A DNA stretch of 42,057 nucleotides from Rhodococcus aetherivorans (GCF_011058165.1 NZ_JAALEG010000055.1:1-42057); one strand, 5' to 3'; counted from the stretch's first letter, positions 1 to 7,309 are shown. Notes: generated by a model not told the origin, from the sequence alone. A program made the numbers and translations.

Positions 1-348
1 GTGCTGGCGGTGCCGGGGCCTGTGACGTCGGCGGCGTCGCAGGGCTGTCATCGGATGATCCGGGAGCAGGAGGCGCGGCTGGTGGGCACCGCGCGCGAAG
101 TCGTCGAGGAGATCGGCCCGATGGGCGTGAGCGACGACGGCGACGGGCGGTGGGCGCGTGCGCTCGACGGGCTCTCGGGCGACATGGCGTCCGTGTACGA
201 GGCCCTGCCGGCGGTGGGGGCGGTGTCGGTGCAGCAGCTGTCGGAGGCGTCGGGGCTGCTCGTGGAGCGGGTGCGGGCGGCGTTGCCGCTGCTCGAGCTG
301 GAGGGACACGTGCAGCGGGAGGGGGCCGGCTGGGCGCGCAGCGTGTGA
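1..348 (+). CDS. dprA: DNA-processing protein DprA, C-terminal part (5' end outside window)
   Basis: This is the last 115 residues of DprA, the protein that loads RecA onto incoming single-stranded DNA during transformation. The beginning, AVPGPVTSAASQGCHRMI, is the end of the Rossmann-like DprA core, with the VPG and SxGCHxLI-type motifs. It is followed by a helix-rich linker and a C-terminal winged-helix domain (about residues 60-115, with VYEALPAVGAVSVQQLSEAS and LPLLELEGHVQR typical of the DprA tail). The gene enters from outside the window, so the GTG at base 1 is not a real start. It ends at TGA 346-348. Gene order dprA-siderophore protein-xerC is as remembered for mycobacteria. Confidence 0.9.
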   Translation: MLAVPGPVTSAASQGCHRMIREQEARLVGTAREVVEEIGPMGVSDDGDGRWARALDGLSGDMASVYEALPAVGAVSVQQLSEASGLLVERVRAALPLLELEGHVQREGAGWARSV

Positions 349-351
349 CGG

Positions 352-576
352 TCAGGACTGCTCGTGCCCGCGCAGCTCCTCGGCCTTGGACAGGATCGGC
401 TTGTAGTACCTGTCGCCGAGTACCTTCGTCACCTGGGCCGCGAGCTCGGTCTCTCCGGTCTGGAGCAGGACGTACTCGAGTTCGGCCAGCTGTGCGCCGA
501 TCGTTTCGCGCCGCCGGTCCGTGTCCTCGAGGGCGCCGACCAGGCTGGTCAGGTACTGCGACGTGACGGTGTTCAT
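352..576 (-). CDS. Small hypothetical protein, 74 aa
   Basis: I do not recognise this family. It encodes a short, charged, probably all-helical protein beginning MNTVTSQYLTSLVGALED, with a heptad-like run (RRETIGAQLAELEYVL) that could form a coiled coil, and ending KAEELRGHEQS. There is no signal peptide or membrane segment. The stop is three bases from the dprA stop, so the two genes converge. ATG 576 has a weak GCGAGAA upstream; ATG 588 is four codons earlier and equally possible. The open frame continues further upstream to 912, but that part runs antisense to the siderophore-interacting gene and its promoter, so I leave it out. It might be a small regulator or a genus-specific protein; function unknown. 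Confidence 0.55.
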   Translation of the reverse strand: MNTVTSQYLTSLVGALEDTDRRRETIGAQLAELEYVLLQTGETELAAQVTKVLGDRYYKPILSKAEELRGHEQS

Positions 577-688
577 CGTTTCTCGCATACCGCAACGATG
601 GCGGAATTCCGTCGCGATTTCGGCGGATCGGGCGATCCCGGTGGTGCCACGGCGAGGCGGTGCTGTGGCTGCGGCCGGACCGCACGCG

Positions 689-694
689 TAGGCT
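689..694 (+). promoter_or_regulatory. Candidate -10 element (TAGGCT) of the siderophore-interacting gene
   Basis: TAGGCT fits the actinobacterial TANNNT -10 pattern and lies 7 bases upstream of the iron box at 702-720. Transcription would therefore start inside or next to the operator, a typical arrangement for repression by IdeR/DtxR. No convincing -35 was identified. Confidence 0.4.
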
Positions 695-701
695 GCCCTG
701 G

Positions 702-720
702 TTAGGTAAGCCTGAGCAAA
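702..720 (+). promoter_or_regulatory. IdeR/DtxR-type iron box
   Basis: The 19 bases TTAGGTAAGCCTGAGCAAA match the IdeR/DtxR consensus TTAGGTTAGSCTAACCTAA at 15 of 19 positions (mismatches at 7, 13, 15 and 17). The box ends four bases before the GGAGG ribosome binding site of a siderophore-interacting reductase. Iron-loaded IdeR would be expected to repress this gene. Position and target agree, so I regard it as a real operator, although binding is an inference. Confidence 0.75.
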
Positions 721-733
721 TATGGAGGTGGGC

Positions 734-1516
734 GTGGCCCCGAAGACCCCGCGATCGACGACCCTGACGGTGACGGGCAGCGAACGCCTGACCCCGCACC
801 TGGTGCGGGTCCACTTCGGCGGTCCCGGATTCGACGAGTTCGAACCCGGCCCGTACACCGACTCGTACGTCAAACTCGAACTGGAGGCGGGCGGCGGGAC
901 GGTCCTGCGCACCTACACGGTGCGAGCAGTGAACCCGCGGTCCAGGCAGATCGCGATCGACTTCGTCGTCCACGGCGATCACGGTGTCGCCGGACCCTGG
1001 GCGGCATCCGTCCGGCCGGGGCAGACCGTCGTGGTCCGCGGGCCGGGCGGCGCCTACCGGCCCGATCCGGAGGCCGACTGGCACCTGCTCGCCGGTGACG
1101 ACACCGCGATACCGGCCGTCGCTGCGGCGCTCGAGGCGCTGGCGCCGGACGCAGTGGGCCGGGTGTTCCTCGAGGTCACCGACGCCGCCGACGCGATCGA
1201 CCTCGCGGCGCCCCCCGGCGTCGAGGTCACCTGGCTGCACCGCGGCTCCGGTGCCGGGGCCGTCGGGCCGGACCTCTCCGGCGCGAACGCGCCGCTCGTC
1301 GCCGCGGTGACCGGCGCCGAGTGGCTTCCGGGAGATCCGCACGTGTTCATCCACGGCGAGGCGGAGACCGTCATGCACCACCTGCGGCCGTACATCCGCA
1401 AGACCCGCGGGGTTCCGGCGGCACGCGCGTCGATCTCCGGGTACTGGCGGCGCGGCCGCAGCGAGGAGGGCTTCCGGGAGTGGAAGCGCGAACTCGCGAC
1501 GGTCGAGGCGCGGTGA
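734..1516 (+). CDS. viuB: Siderophore-interacting protein (FAD-dependent ferric-siderophore reductase, ViuB-like)
   Basis: A 260-residue cytosolic flavoprotein of the SIP family, which releases iron from imported ferric siderophores by reduction. The FAD-binding beta-barrel comes first, with the flavin motif RTYTVR (about residue 57) and a GPW segment after FVVHGDHG. The NAD(P)H-binding SIP domain follows, with WHLLAGDDTAIPAV, and the family's C-terminal SISGYWRRGRSEEGFREWK. I chose GTG 734 because GGAGG lies at 724-728; ATG 722 would put the RBS inside the gene. An iron box sits directly upstream. The neighbour on the opposite strand is a Bcr/CflA-type exporter whose stop is seven bases away, so both may belong to siderophore handling. 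The Mtb counterpart I recall is Rv2895c. Confidence 0.88.
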   Translation: MAPKTPRSTTLTVTGSERLTPHLVRVHFGGPGFDEFEPGPYTDSYVKLELEAGGGTVLRTYTVRAVNPRSRQIAIDFVVHGDHGVAGPWAASVRPGQTVVVRGPGGAYRPDPEADWHLLAGDDTAIPAVAAALEALAPDAVGRVFLEVTDAADAIDLAAPPGVEVTWLHRGSGAGAVGPDLSGANAPLVAAVTGAEWLPGDPHVFIHGEAETVMHHLRPYIRKTRGVPAARASISGYWRRGRSEEGFREWKRELATVEAR

Positions 1517-1522
1517 CGGTGC

Positions 1523-2707
1523 TCAGGCGCGCTCGCGGGTGAGGGTGAGCAGCGCGGTCATGGAGAGCGCGGCCGAGATCGCTATCGCCAGCGCCATCGG
1601 CAGCGCGGTGTCCTCCCCGCCGAGCCCGACCAGCGGCGACACCAGGGCGGCCAGGCCGAACTGGGACGCGCCCATGACCGCGGAACCGGTGCCCGCGGCC
1701 TTCGGTACCTGCCCCTGCGCCAGCGCCGTCGCGTTGCCCATGACGAAGCCCAGGCTGGAGACGACGAGGAACAGCAGCGGCAGCACCAACCAGCGGTTCG
1801 TGTCGGCCACCAGGACGGCGAGCACCAGCAGCACCCCGGCGGTCAGCATCTGGGTCACGCCGTAGCGCAACAGGTCCCGCACCTCGAAGCGGCCGATGAG
1901 CCGGGTGTTGACGATGTTGCCTGCGACGAGGCCCACCGAGTTGGCGGCGAAGATCAGGGAGAACTGTCCCGGCGTCATGCCCAGGACCTCCTGGACCACG
2001 AACGGTGACGCGGAGATGTACGAGAACATCGCGCCGAAGCCGAGCGCGAACGTCGCGGCATAGCCCACGAACCGTCGGTTGCCGATCACCGTGCCGAAGT
2101 TGCGGGCGAGCATCGCCAGGCCCCCGCTGTGGCGTCGCTCGGGCGGCAGGGTCTCCGGGACGACCGTGAGCACCGCGACGATCATCAGCACGGCCAGGCC
2201 CGTCAGGACCCAGAAGATGCCGCGCCAGCCGATGGGCCCCAGGAGGACGCCGCCCAGCAGGGGCGCGACGATCGGTGCCACACCGCCGATGATCATCATG
2301 ACGCTGAACAGGCGGGCGGCCTCGTTGCCGCGGGCGCGGTCCGCGATCACCGCGCGCGCCAGCACGATTCCTGTGCCGCCGCTGAAGCCCTGGATCAACC
2401 GGGCCGCGATGAGCACCTCCACCGTCGGTGCCGTCGCGCACAGGGCGCTGCTCAGGGCCAGGACGACGGTGCCCGCCAGCAGCAGGCGGCGCCGGCCCCA
2501 CCCGTCGGAGAGCGGGCCCACGATCAGCTGCCCGACACCCAGGCCGGCCATGAACGTGGTGAGAGTGAGCTGGATACCGACCGTGCTGGTGCCGAGGCTC
2601 TCCGACATGACCGGCAGTCCGGGCAGATACATGTCGGTGGCCAGAGGCGCGGTGGCGGAGAGCAATGCCAGTCCGAACAGCATCGGCAACGGAATCGTTT
2701 TACTCAC
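1523..2707 (-). CDS. MFS exporter, Bcr/CflA drug-resistance subfamily
   Basis: A 394-residue integral membrane protein with 12 predicted membrane segments. The N-terminal TM1 with ATDMYLPGLPVM is characteristic of Bcr/CflA (DHA1) transporters. The motif-A loop between TM2 and TM3 is present as GPLSDGWGRRRLLLAG, and motif C-like GIVLARAVIADRARG follows TM4. Such proteins expel bicyclomycin, chloramphenicol, cysteine or siderophores by proton antiport. It converges on the siderophore-interacting gene, which makes siderophore or metallophore export plausible but unproven. The start is GTG 2707, with AAGG on the coding strand as the likely RBS; that sequence lies within AAGGTTAG, a perfect half of an iron box (2711-2719 on the plus strand). 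Confidence 0.85.
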   Translation of the reverse strand: MSKTIPLPMLFGLALLSATAPLATDMYLPGLPVMSESLGTSTVGIQLTLTTFMAGLGVGQLIVGPLSDGWGRRRLLLAGTVVLALSSALCATAPTVEVLIAARLIQGFSGGTGIVLARAVIADRARGNEAARLFSVMMIIGGVAPIVAPLLGGVLLGPIGWRGIFWVLTGLAVLMIVAVLTVVPETLPPERRHSGGLAMLARNFGTVIGNRRFVGYAATFALGFGAMFSYISASPFVVQEVLGMTPGQFSLIFAANSVGLVAGNIVNTRLIGRFEVRDLLRYGVTQMLTAGVLLVLAVLVADTNRWLVLPLLFLVVSSLGFVMGNATALAQGQVPKAAGTGSAVMGASQFGLAALVSPLVGLGGEDTALPMALAIAISAALSMTALLTLTRERA

Positions 2708-2780
2708 GAACTAACCTTAGTGTGCCCTCGGTCGGCGTGTTCGGTTGCGTGGGCGGTGCCCACGGCGCACGGTGACGGCC

Positions 2781-3707
2781 ATGGACACCGCGCTGCCGCC
2801 GCCCCTCGCCGTGCACCTCGAGGAGTTCGTCGAGCACCTCGACCTGCAGGGCGGCCGGTCGGCCCACACGATCCGCGCGTACACCACCGACATCCGCACC
2901 CTCCTCGCTCACCTCGAGGCCGGCCACCCGGATGCGCGGATCGCCGACCTCACTCTCGAGGTGCTCCGCTCCTGGCTCGCCGGCCAGGTGACGAGTGGCG
3001 CCGCCCGCACGACCCTGGCGCGGCGCACCTCGTCCGCCCGCACCTTCTGCGCGTGGCTGGCTCGCACGGGCCGGCTCGACCACGATCCCGCGGCGCGGCT
3101 GGCATCGGCCCGCACCCATCGCACTCTCCCGCCGGTGCTGCGTGCCGACCAGGCCTGTGAGGTGATGACCGCTGCGGAAGCCGGTGCGCGCGAGATGGAG
3201 CCGGTGGCACTGCGGGATCGGCTCGTGCTGGAACTGCTGTATGCGACGGGTATCCGGGTCGGTGAGCTGTGCGGACTCGACGTCGACGACGTCGACACCG
3301 AGCGCAGGGCGCTGCGCGTGGTCGGCAAGGGCAACAGGGAACGGACCGTGCCGTACGGGGCGCCCGCGGCCGCCGCGCTCGACGCGTGGCTGCGCACCGG
3401 GCGGCCCGCCCTCGCGCGCCCGGATTCGGGGCCCGCCCTGCTGCTCGGCAAACGCGGCGGTCGGCTGGGCCCGCGCCAGGTCCGTACCGTGGTCCACGAG
3501 ACCGTGGCCGCCGTCCCCGGCGCGCCGGATCTCGCGCCGCACGGGCTGCGGCACAGCGCCGCAACACACCTGCTCGAGGGGGGCGCCGACCTGCGGGTGG
3601 TGCAGGAGCTGCTGGGGCACTCGAGCCTGGCGACGACCCAGCTCTACACCCATGTCTCGGTAGCACGGCTGCGTGCGGCACACGAACAGGCGCATCCGCG
3701 GGCGTGA
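2781..3707 (+). CDS. xerC: Tyrosine recombinase XerC
   Basis: A 308-residue site-specific recombinase that, with XerD, resolves chromosome dimers at dif. An N-terminal SAM-like core-binding domain (residues 1-95, [22 protein letters not shown]) precedes the catalytic domain. Catalytic residues are visible: Arg159 in [11 protein letters not shown], the beta-hairpin Lys in [24 protein letters not shown] (His and Arg), [16 protein letters not shown], and the Tyr nucleophile at residue 289. I chose ATG 2781; an upstream in-frame GTG at 2745 would add 12 basic residues with no family support. The position between the siderophore gene and the rpsB region matches mycobacterial xerC, which argues against a phage integrase. 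Confidence 0.92.
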   Translation: MDTALPPPLAVHLEEFVEHLDLQGGRSAHTIRAYTTDIRTLLAHLEAGHPDARIADLTLEVLRSWLAGQVTSGAARTTLARRTSSARTFCAWLARTGRLDHDPAARLASARTHRTLPPVLRADQACEVMTAAEAGAREMEPVALRDRLVLELLYATGIRVGELCGLDVDDVDTERRALRVVGKGNRERTVPYGAPAAAALDAWLRTGRPALARPDSGPALLLGKRGGRLGPRQVRTVVHETVAAVPGAPDLAPHGLRHSAATHLLEGGADLRVVQELLGHSSLATTQLYTHVSVARLRAAHEQAHPRA

Positions 3708-3781
3708 CCTGTACGCGGCGACGGCCGCGGCGCGGTTTGGTACGGTCGCCGCCGCATCTGCTGTGCAATCCGGGGGGATAA

Positions 3782-5323
3782 GTGGCATACGACGAGTCGA
3801 CGCACGCTCTGCCGGCCTGGCTTCGGGACGAGCCGGCGCCCGACCCGGCGCCGACCGGTCGCCGGGGCAGGCGACGGGGGAGTGACCGGACGGTCGGGGG
3901 GCCCGTCGAGGCCGAGCCGCCCGTGCAGCCGCCGGCGGCTGCCGAGCCCGTTCGCCTCCCGGCTCCGGTGCCGTCGATTCCGTTCGGCATGCCACCACGA
4001 CGCCGTCCCGACTCCGTGCCCGAATCGCCGGTCGTCGAACCCGCGATTCCCGAACCCGCGATTCCCGAGCCGGCGACGACCGAGCCGGCGACGACCGATC
4101 CGGCGGCGACGGAACCGGTGGTCGCCGAACCACCGGTAGCCGAAGCCGCGGTCACCGGGCCGGTAGCCGCCGAGGGTCCGGAAGAGGCCGTGCCGCCGAG
4201 TGATCCGGCGGGGCGTCGCCCCGCCGAGCCCGTGCCGGCTTCGCCGGAGTCCGGCTCGGAACCCGACGAGGTGCACCCGCGAATGTCGGAAGATGATGCG
4301 GGGCAGCGTTGTTCGACCATATCCGCGTCGTCCCGAGGGGTCTCGTCGGAGCTCGACGCGTCGGAGCCGCGGCCGTCGAACCTGGACCTGACCTCCGGTG
4401 CGCTCGTCCGGCGGTCCCGTCGCACCCCGGTGACCGGCTGGCGGCGCGGCGTGCACCGGCTCACCGGGGGAATCCTCGCGCCCGGCGAATCGGCCGACGA
4501 GGCACACAGGCGCGAGCTCGTCGACCGGGTCCGGCAGCCGATCAGCGGCGACTACCGGATCGCCGTGCTCTCCCTCAAGGGCGGTGTCGGAAAGACGACG
4601 ACCACCGTCGGGCTCGGCGCCACGTTCGCCTCGTTGCGGGGCGACTGCGTGATCGCGGTGGACGCGAATCCCGACTTCGGCACGCTCGCACAGCGGGTGC
4701 CGCAGCAGACCGAGTCCACGGTGCGCGACCTGCTCGCCGCGGCCCCGCGGATCTCCCGCTACTCCGATGTCCGCGCGCACACTTCTCAGGCACCGAGCCG
4801 CCTCGAGGTGCTTGCGAGTGAACGCGACCCGGCCGTGTCGGAGGCGTTCAGCGAGGACGACTACCGCCGGGTCGTGGACATCCTGCGGGTGTACTACAAC
4901 GTCGTCCTCACCGATTGCGGCACGGGCATCATGCATTCGGCCATGCGTGGTGTGCTCGCCCTCGCCCACGCCCTTGTGCTGGTCGCGTCCCCGGCGATCG
5001 ACGGCGCCCGGAGCGCCGCGGCGACCCTCGACTGGCTGCAGCACCACGGGTTCGGGGCGCTCGTCGAACGCACCGTCGTGGTGATCAGCGCCGCCCGGCC
5101 CGGGGCCACCAACATCGACATGGAGGCTGTGACGGGCCACTTCCTCGCGCGGTGCCGGGCCGTGCAGGTGGTGCCGTTCGACGAGCACCTCGCCGAGGGG
5201 GCCGAGATCGACCTCGGCCTGCTCCGCCCGGCCACCCGCCGGGCCTTCCTCGAGCTCGCCGCCATGGTCGCCGACGACTTCGCGACGGTGTCGGGGCGTC
5301 ACGCCGCCGGCCGTCGCGCGTAG
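3782..5323 (+). CDS. ParA/MinD-like ATPase with proline-rich N-terminal region (EspI-like architecture)
   Basis: A 513-residue protein in two parts. Residues 1-210 are low-complexity, rich in Pro, Glu and Ala, with a run of pentapeptides of the type EPAIP/EPATT (residues 86-125). Residues 255-505 form a ParA/MinD ATPase. It has the deviant Walker A motif LKGGVGKTTTT (about residues 265-275), the A' motif VDANPDFGTLAQ, and a Walker B region VVLTDCGTGI. The architecture resembles EspI (Rv3876) of ESX-1 and related actinobacterial ATPases that help position or regulate secretion, polar growth or partitioning machinery; the specific role is unknown. GTG 3782 is preceded by GGGGGGA. The stop codon TAG 5321-5323 lies inside the first copy of the 38-bp repeat, so the last residues (GRRA) are repeat-encoded. 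I do not recall an equivalent at this place in M. tuberculosis. Confidence 0.8.
   Translation: MAYDESTHALPAWLRDEPAPDPAPTGRRGRRRGSDRTVGGPVEAEPPVQPPAAAEPVRLPAPVPSIPFGMPPRRRPDSVPESPVVEPAIPEPAIPEPATTEPATTDPAATEPVVAEPPVAEAAVTGPVAAEGPEEAVPPSDPAGRRPAEPVPASPESGSEPDEVHPRMSEDDAGQRCSTISASSRGVSSELDASEPRPSNLDLTSGALVRRSRRTPVTGWRRGVHRLTGGILAPGESADEAHRRELVDRVRQPISGDYRIAVLSLKGGVGKTTTTVGLGATFASLRGDCVIAVDANPDFGTLAQRVPQQTESTVRDLLAAAPRISRYSDVRAHTSQAPSRLEVLASERDPAVSEAFSEDDYRRVVDILRVYYNVVLTDCGTGIMHSAMRGVLALAHALVLVASPAIDGARSAAATLDWLQHHGFGALVERTVVVISAARPGATNIDMEAVTGHFLARCRAVQVVPFDEHLAEGAEIDLGLLRPATRRAFLELAAMVADDFATVSGRHAAGRRA
4037..4156 (+). repeat. In-frame 15-bp repeats encoding EPxxx pentapeptides
   Basis: Eight consecutive 15-bp units inside the ParA-like gene. 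Units 1 and 2 (4037-4051, 4052-4066) are identical and encode EPAIP. Units 3 and 4 (4067-4081, 4082-4096) are identical and encode EPATT. The rest are degenerate (DPAAT, EPVVA, EPPVA, EAAVT). Identical neighbouring pairs point to recent tandem duplication, so the number of units may differ between strains. Confidence 0.9.
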
Positions 5324-5525
5324 CGGAGCGGAGCGGCGACCGGATGGGCCGTCGCGCGTAGCGGAGCGGAGCGGCGACCGGATGGGCCGTCGCGCGTAGC
5401 GGAGCGGAGCCGCGACCTGATGGTCCGTCGCGCGTAGCGGAGCGGAGCCGCGACCTGATGGTCCGTCGCGCGTAGCGGAGCGGAGCCGCGACCTGATCGG
5501 CCGTCGCGCGTAGCGGAGCCGCGGC
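5311..5525 (+). repeat. Array of 38-bp direct tandem repeats (5 full copies plus a partial)
   Basis: Copies start at 5311, 5349, 5387, 5425, 5463 and 5501, exactly 38 bp apart; the last is shortened. Each starts CCGTCGCGCGTAGCGGAGCG. Copies 1-2 continue with GGCGACCGGATGGG and copies 3-5 with CCGCGACCTGAT, so variants sit next to their own kind. In copies 3-5 GTCGCG and CGCGAC form a 6-bp inverted repeat around a 16-base loop. The array begins inside the last codons of the ParA-like gene and provides its stop, and ends where the convergent M23 gene should stop. There are no unique spacers, so it is not a CRISPR. Confidence 0.95.
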
Positions 5526-6013
5526 CTACGGGAAACCGGCTGGAGACGGATCACCGACCGCACGAGCGGCAGAGGGTCGAGGTAGTCGTCGCGGTCCCGG
5601 CGCAGACCCCAGTGCAGGCAGGCCGGGGCGCGGCAGCCCTCGTGGCCCGGTTCGAGGGTGCCGAGCGGATCACCCCGTTCCACGCGCCGGCCGGCCGTCA
5701 CCGTCGCGGTCACCGGCTCGTAGGTGGTGCGCAGCCCGCCGGCGTGCGCCACCGAGACGACGGGTTTGCCGGCGACGGTCCCGGCGAACACCACCACCCC
5801 GGCGCCGGCGGCGAGCACCGGCTGACCGGGCCGGCCGGTGAGGTCGGCGCCGCGGTGTCCGGGAAGCCAGTCGTGCTCGGGACCGTCGAAGGGGCGGGCC
5901 AAGGTCGGCCGTGGATGCAGCGGCCAGCCGAACTCGCGCGGGGCGGCCGCGGCGGGAACCGAACCCGCGAGCGCGGTGAGCGCGGTCAGGACGGCGATCC
6001 CGGCGATCTTCAT
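5526..6013 (-). CDS. Secreted M23-family peptidase (LytM-like); 3' end irregular
   Basis: An exported cell-wall peptidase of about 160 residues, with a signal peptide [17 protein letters not shown] ending at PAAAA. The M23 domain follows: HRGADL supplies the Zn-binding HxxxD, and the second motif reads CLHWG, with Cys in place of the first His of the usual HxH. Two nearby Cys (EGCRAPAC) could form a disulfide. The family normally stops soon after [14 protein letters not shown]. Here no in-frame stop follows: the frame runs through the whole 38-bp array and antisense across the ParA-like gene to 3644. A TAG at 5528-5526 is off frame by two bases. I place the end there provisionally and suspect a frameshift, a lost stop or a sequencing error. 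The counterpart I recall is Rv2891, next to rpsB. Confidence 0.7.
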
Positions 6014-6334
6014 CCGCCCAGCGTGCCGGGCGGCGCCGGCGTGCGACAGGGCCTCGTCGACATTGTGGACAACCACCCGATCCATCCACAGATCGGCCGA
6101 ACCGGCCTGCTGATCAGGCAGTTGTGGTTCCCGCGGGGCAAGGCCGTACACTGTTCGAGCGGTCTGTGTTCGCAGATCGACTTCGCGCGTCCGCGCGCTG
6201 ATCGCCGCCCGGTGTGCCGGGCGCCATCGGAAAATGGCCGTCGGCCGGTCCCGCAAGGGTCCGACGGGCATGCGGACGCCAGGGCGGGGATCACCCGATC
6301 TCCCGCGGCAACCGAACCGAAAGAGAGAACAGCC
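6014..6334. other. Intergenic region between the M23 peptidase and rpsB, with a candidate rpsB promoter
   Basis: 321 bases without a convincing gene, between divergently transcribed genes. A possible sigma-A-type promoter for rpsB is TTGTGG (6122-6127) and TACACT (6147-6152), with a 19-base spacer, slightly longer than ideal. This would leave a leader of about 180 bases. Long leaders of r-protein genes can hold autoregulatory structures, but I could not identify one by eye. Confidence 0.4.
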
Positions 6335-7207
6335 ATGGCTGTCGTAACAATGAAGCAGCTGCTCGACAGCGGCGCCCACTTCGGCCACCAGACCCGTCGC
6401 TGGAACCCGAAGATGAAGCGGTTCATCTTCACCGACCGCAACGGCATCTACATCATCGACCTGCAGCAGACCCTGACGTACATCGACAAGGCGTACGAGT
6501 TCATCAAGGAGACGGTCGCCCACGGTGGCACCGTGCTGTTCGTCGGCACCAAGAAGCAGGCGCAGGAGTCCATCGCGGAAGAGGCCACCCGGGTCGGGAT
6601 GCCCTACGTGAACCAGCGCTGGCTCGGCGGCATGCTCACCAACTTCTCCACCGTCCACAAGCGCCTGCAGCGCCTGAAGGAGCTGGAGTCGATGGAGCAG
6701 ACCGGTGGCTTCGAGGGTCGCACCAAGAAGGAAATTCTCATGCTCACGCGTGAGAAGACCAAGCTCGAGCGCACCCTCGGCGGCATCCGCGACATGGCCA
6801 AGGTGCCGTCGGCGATCTGGGTCGTCGACACCAACAAGGAGCACATCGCCGTCGGCGAGGCCCGCAAGCTGAACATCCCGGTCGTTGCGATCCTCGACAC
6901 CAACTGCGATCCCGACGTCGTCGACTACCCGATCCCGGGCAACGACGACGCGATCCGGTCGGCCGCGCTGCTGACCAAGGTCGTCGCCTCCGCCGTCGCC
7001 GAGGGCGTGCAGGCCCGTGCCGGCCAGAGCGCCGACAAGGACGCCAAGCCGGAGTCCGGCGCCGGCGAGCCGCTCGCCGAGTGGGAGCAGGAGCTGCTCG
7101 CGCAGGCCACCCCCGCCGCCGAGGCCGAGGCTCCGGCCGCCGAGGCCGAGGCCCCCGCCGCCGACGCGGCGCCCTCCGCCGACGCGGCGCCCTCCGCCGA
7201 AGCCTGA
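6335..7207 (+). CDS. rpsB: 30S ribosomal protein S2
   Basis: A 290-residue ribosomal protein S2. It begins [20 protein letters not shown], with the S2 signatures [23 protein letters not shown] and the C-terminal [14 protein letters not shown]. It binds the head-body junction of the 30S subunit. ATG 6335 is preceded by AAGAGAGAA. After the S2 fold (about residue 240) there is an Ala/Glu/Pro-rich tail built from two short DNA duplications (7118-7159 and 7163-7198), as in other high-GC actinobacteria. It is followed by tsf with a stem-loop between them, the conserved rpsB-tsf pair. Confidence 0.97.
   Translation: MAVVTMKQLLDSGAHFGHQTRRWNPKMKRFIFTDRNGIYIIDLQQTLTYIDKAYEFIKETVAHGGTVLFVGTKKQAQESIAEEATRVGMPYVNQRWLGGMLTNFSTVHKRLQRLKELESMEQTGGFEGRTKKEILMLTREKTKLERTLGGIRDMAKVPSAIWVVDTNKEHIAVGEARKLNIPVVAILDTNCDPDVVDYPIPGNDDAIRSAALLTKVVASAVAEGVQARAGQSADKDAKPESGAGEPLAEWEQELLAQATPAAEAEAPAAEAEAPAADAAPSADAAPSAEA
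7118..7198 (+). repeat. Two adjacent tandem duplications in the rpsB C-terminal tail
   Basis: A 21-bp unit at 7118-7138 recurs at 7139-7159 with two differences, encoding AEAEAPA twice. An 18-bp unit at 7163-7180 (GACGCGGCGCCCTCCGCC) is repeated exactly at 7181-7198, encoding DAAPSA twice. Both keep the frame. Confidence 0.92.
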
Positions 7208-7217
7208 TCCGATGCGC

Positions 7218-7255
7218 GGCCCCGACCGGTAGATCCTGAGATCATGGTCGGGGCC
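7218..7255 (+). terminator. Stem-loop between rpsB and tsf
   Basis: GGCCCCGACC (7218-7227) pairs perfectly with GGTCGGGGCC (7246-7255). The loop holds a further GATC/GATC pairing. No U-run follows. It could attenuate transcription into tsf or stabilise the rpsB transcript. Confidence 0.6.
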
Positions 7256-7260
7256 GTCGC

Positions 7261-7309
7261 ACGCGACCGCGCCGCATCAGTGCACACGCACGCGACCGAG
7301 CCGCATCAG
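7261..7309 (+). repeat. 20-bp direct repeat upstream of tsf
   Basis: ACGCGACCGCGCCGCATCAG at 7261-7280 recurs at 7290-7309 with one mismatch, 29 bases apart, just upstream of the tsf ribosome binding site AGGAGG (7351-7356). No function is evident. Confidence 0.8.

Noticed and set aside
602-611. 10-bp palindrome CGGAATTCCG upstream of the iron box
   Set aside because: Too short to distinguish from chance and not linked to a recognisable promoter.
577-912. N-terminal extension of the small minus-strand gene to 912
   Set aside because: It would run antisense through the siderophore-interacting gene and cover its promoter and iron box; no RBS supports it.
2781-3707. Phage integrase marking an integrated element
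   Set aside because: Sequence style and position match housekeeping XerC; there are no attachment repeats or phage genes nearby.
5311-5525. Possible CRISPR array
   Set aside because: The period is a continuous 38 bp without unique spacers, and no cas genes are present.
3644-6844. 1066-codon minus-strand open frame
   Set aside because: It spans rpsB, the repeat array and the ParA-like gene antisense; only the M23 part (5526-6013) shows family motifs. High GC content makes such frames common.
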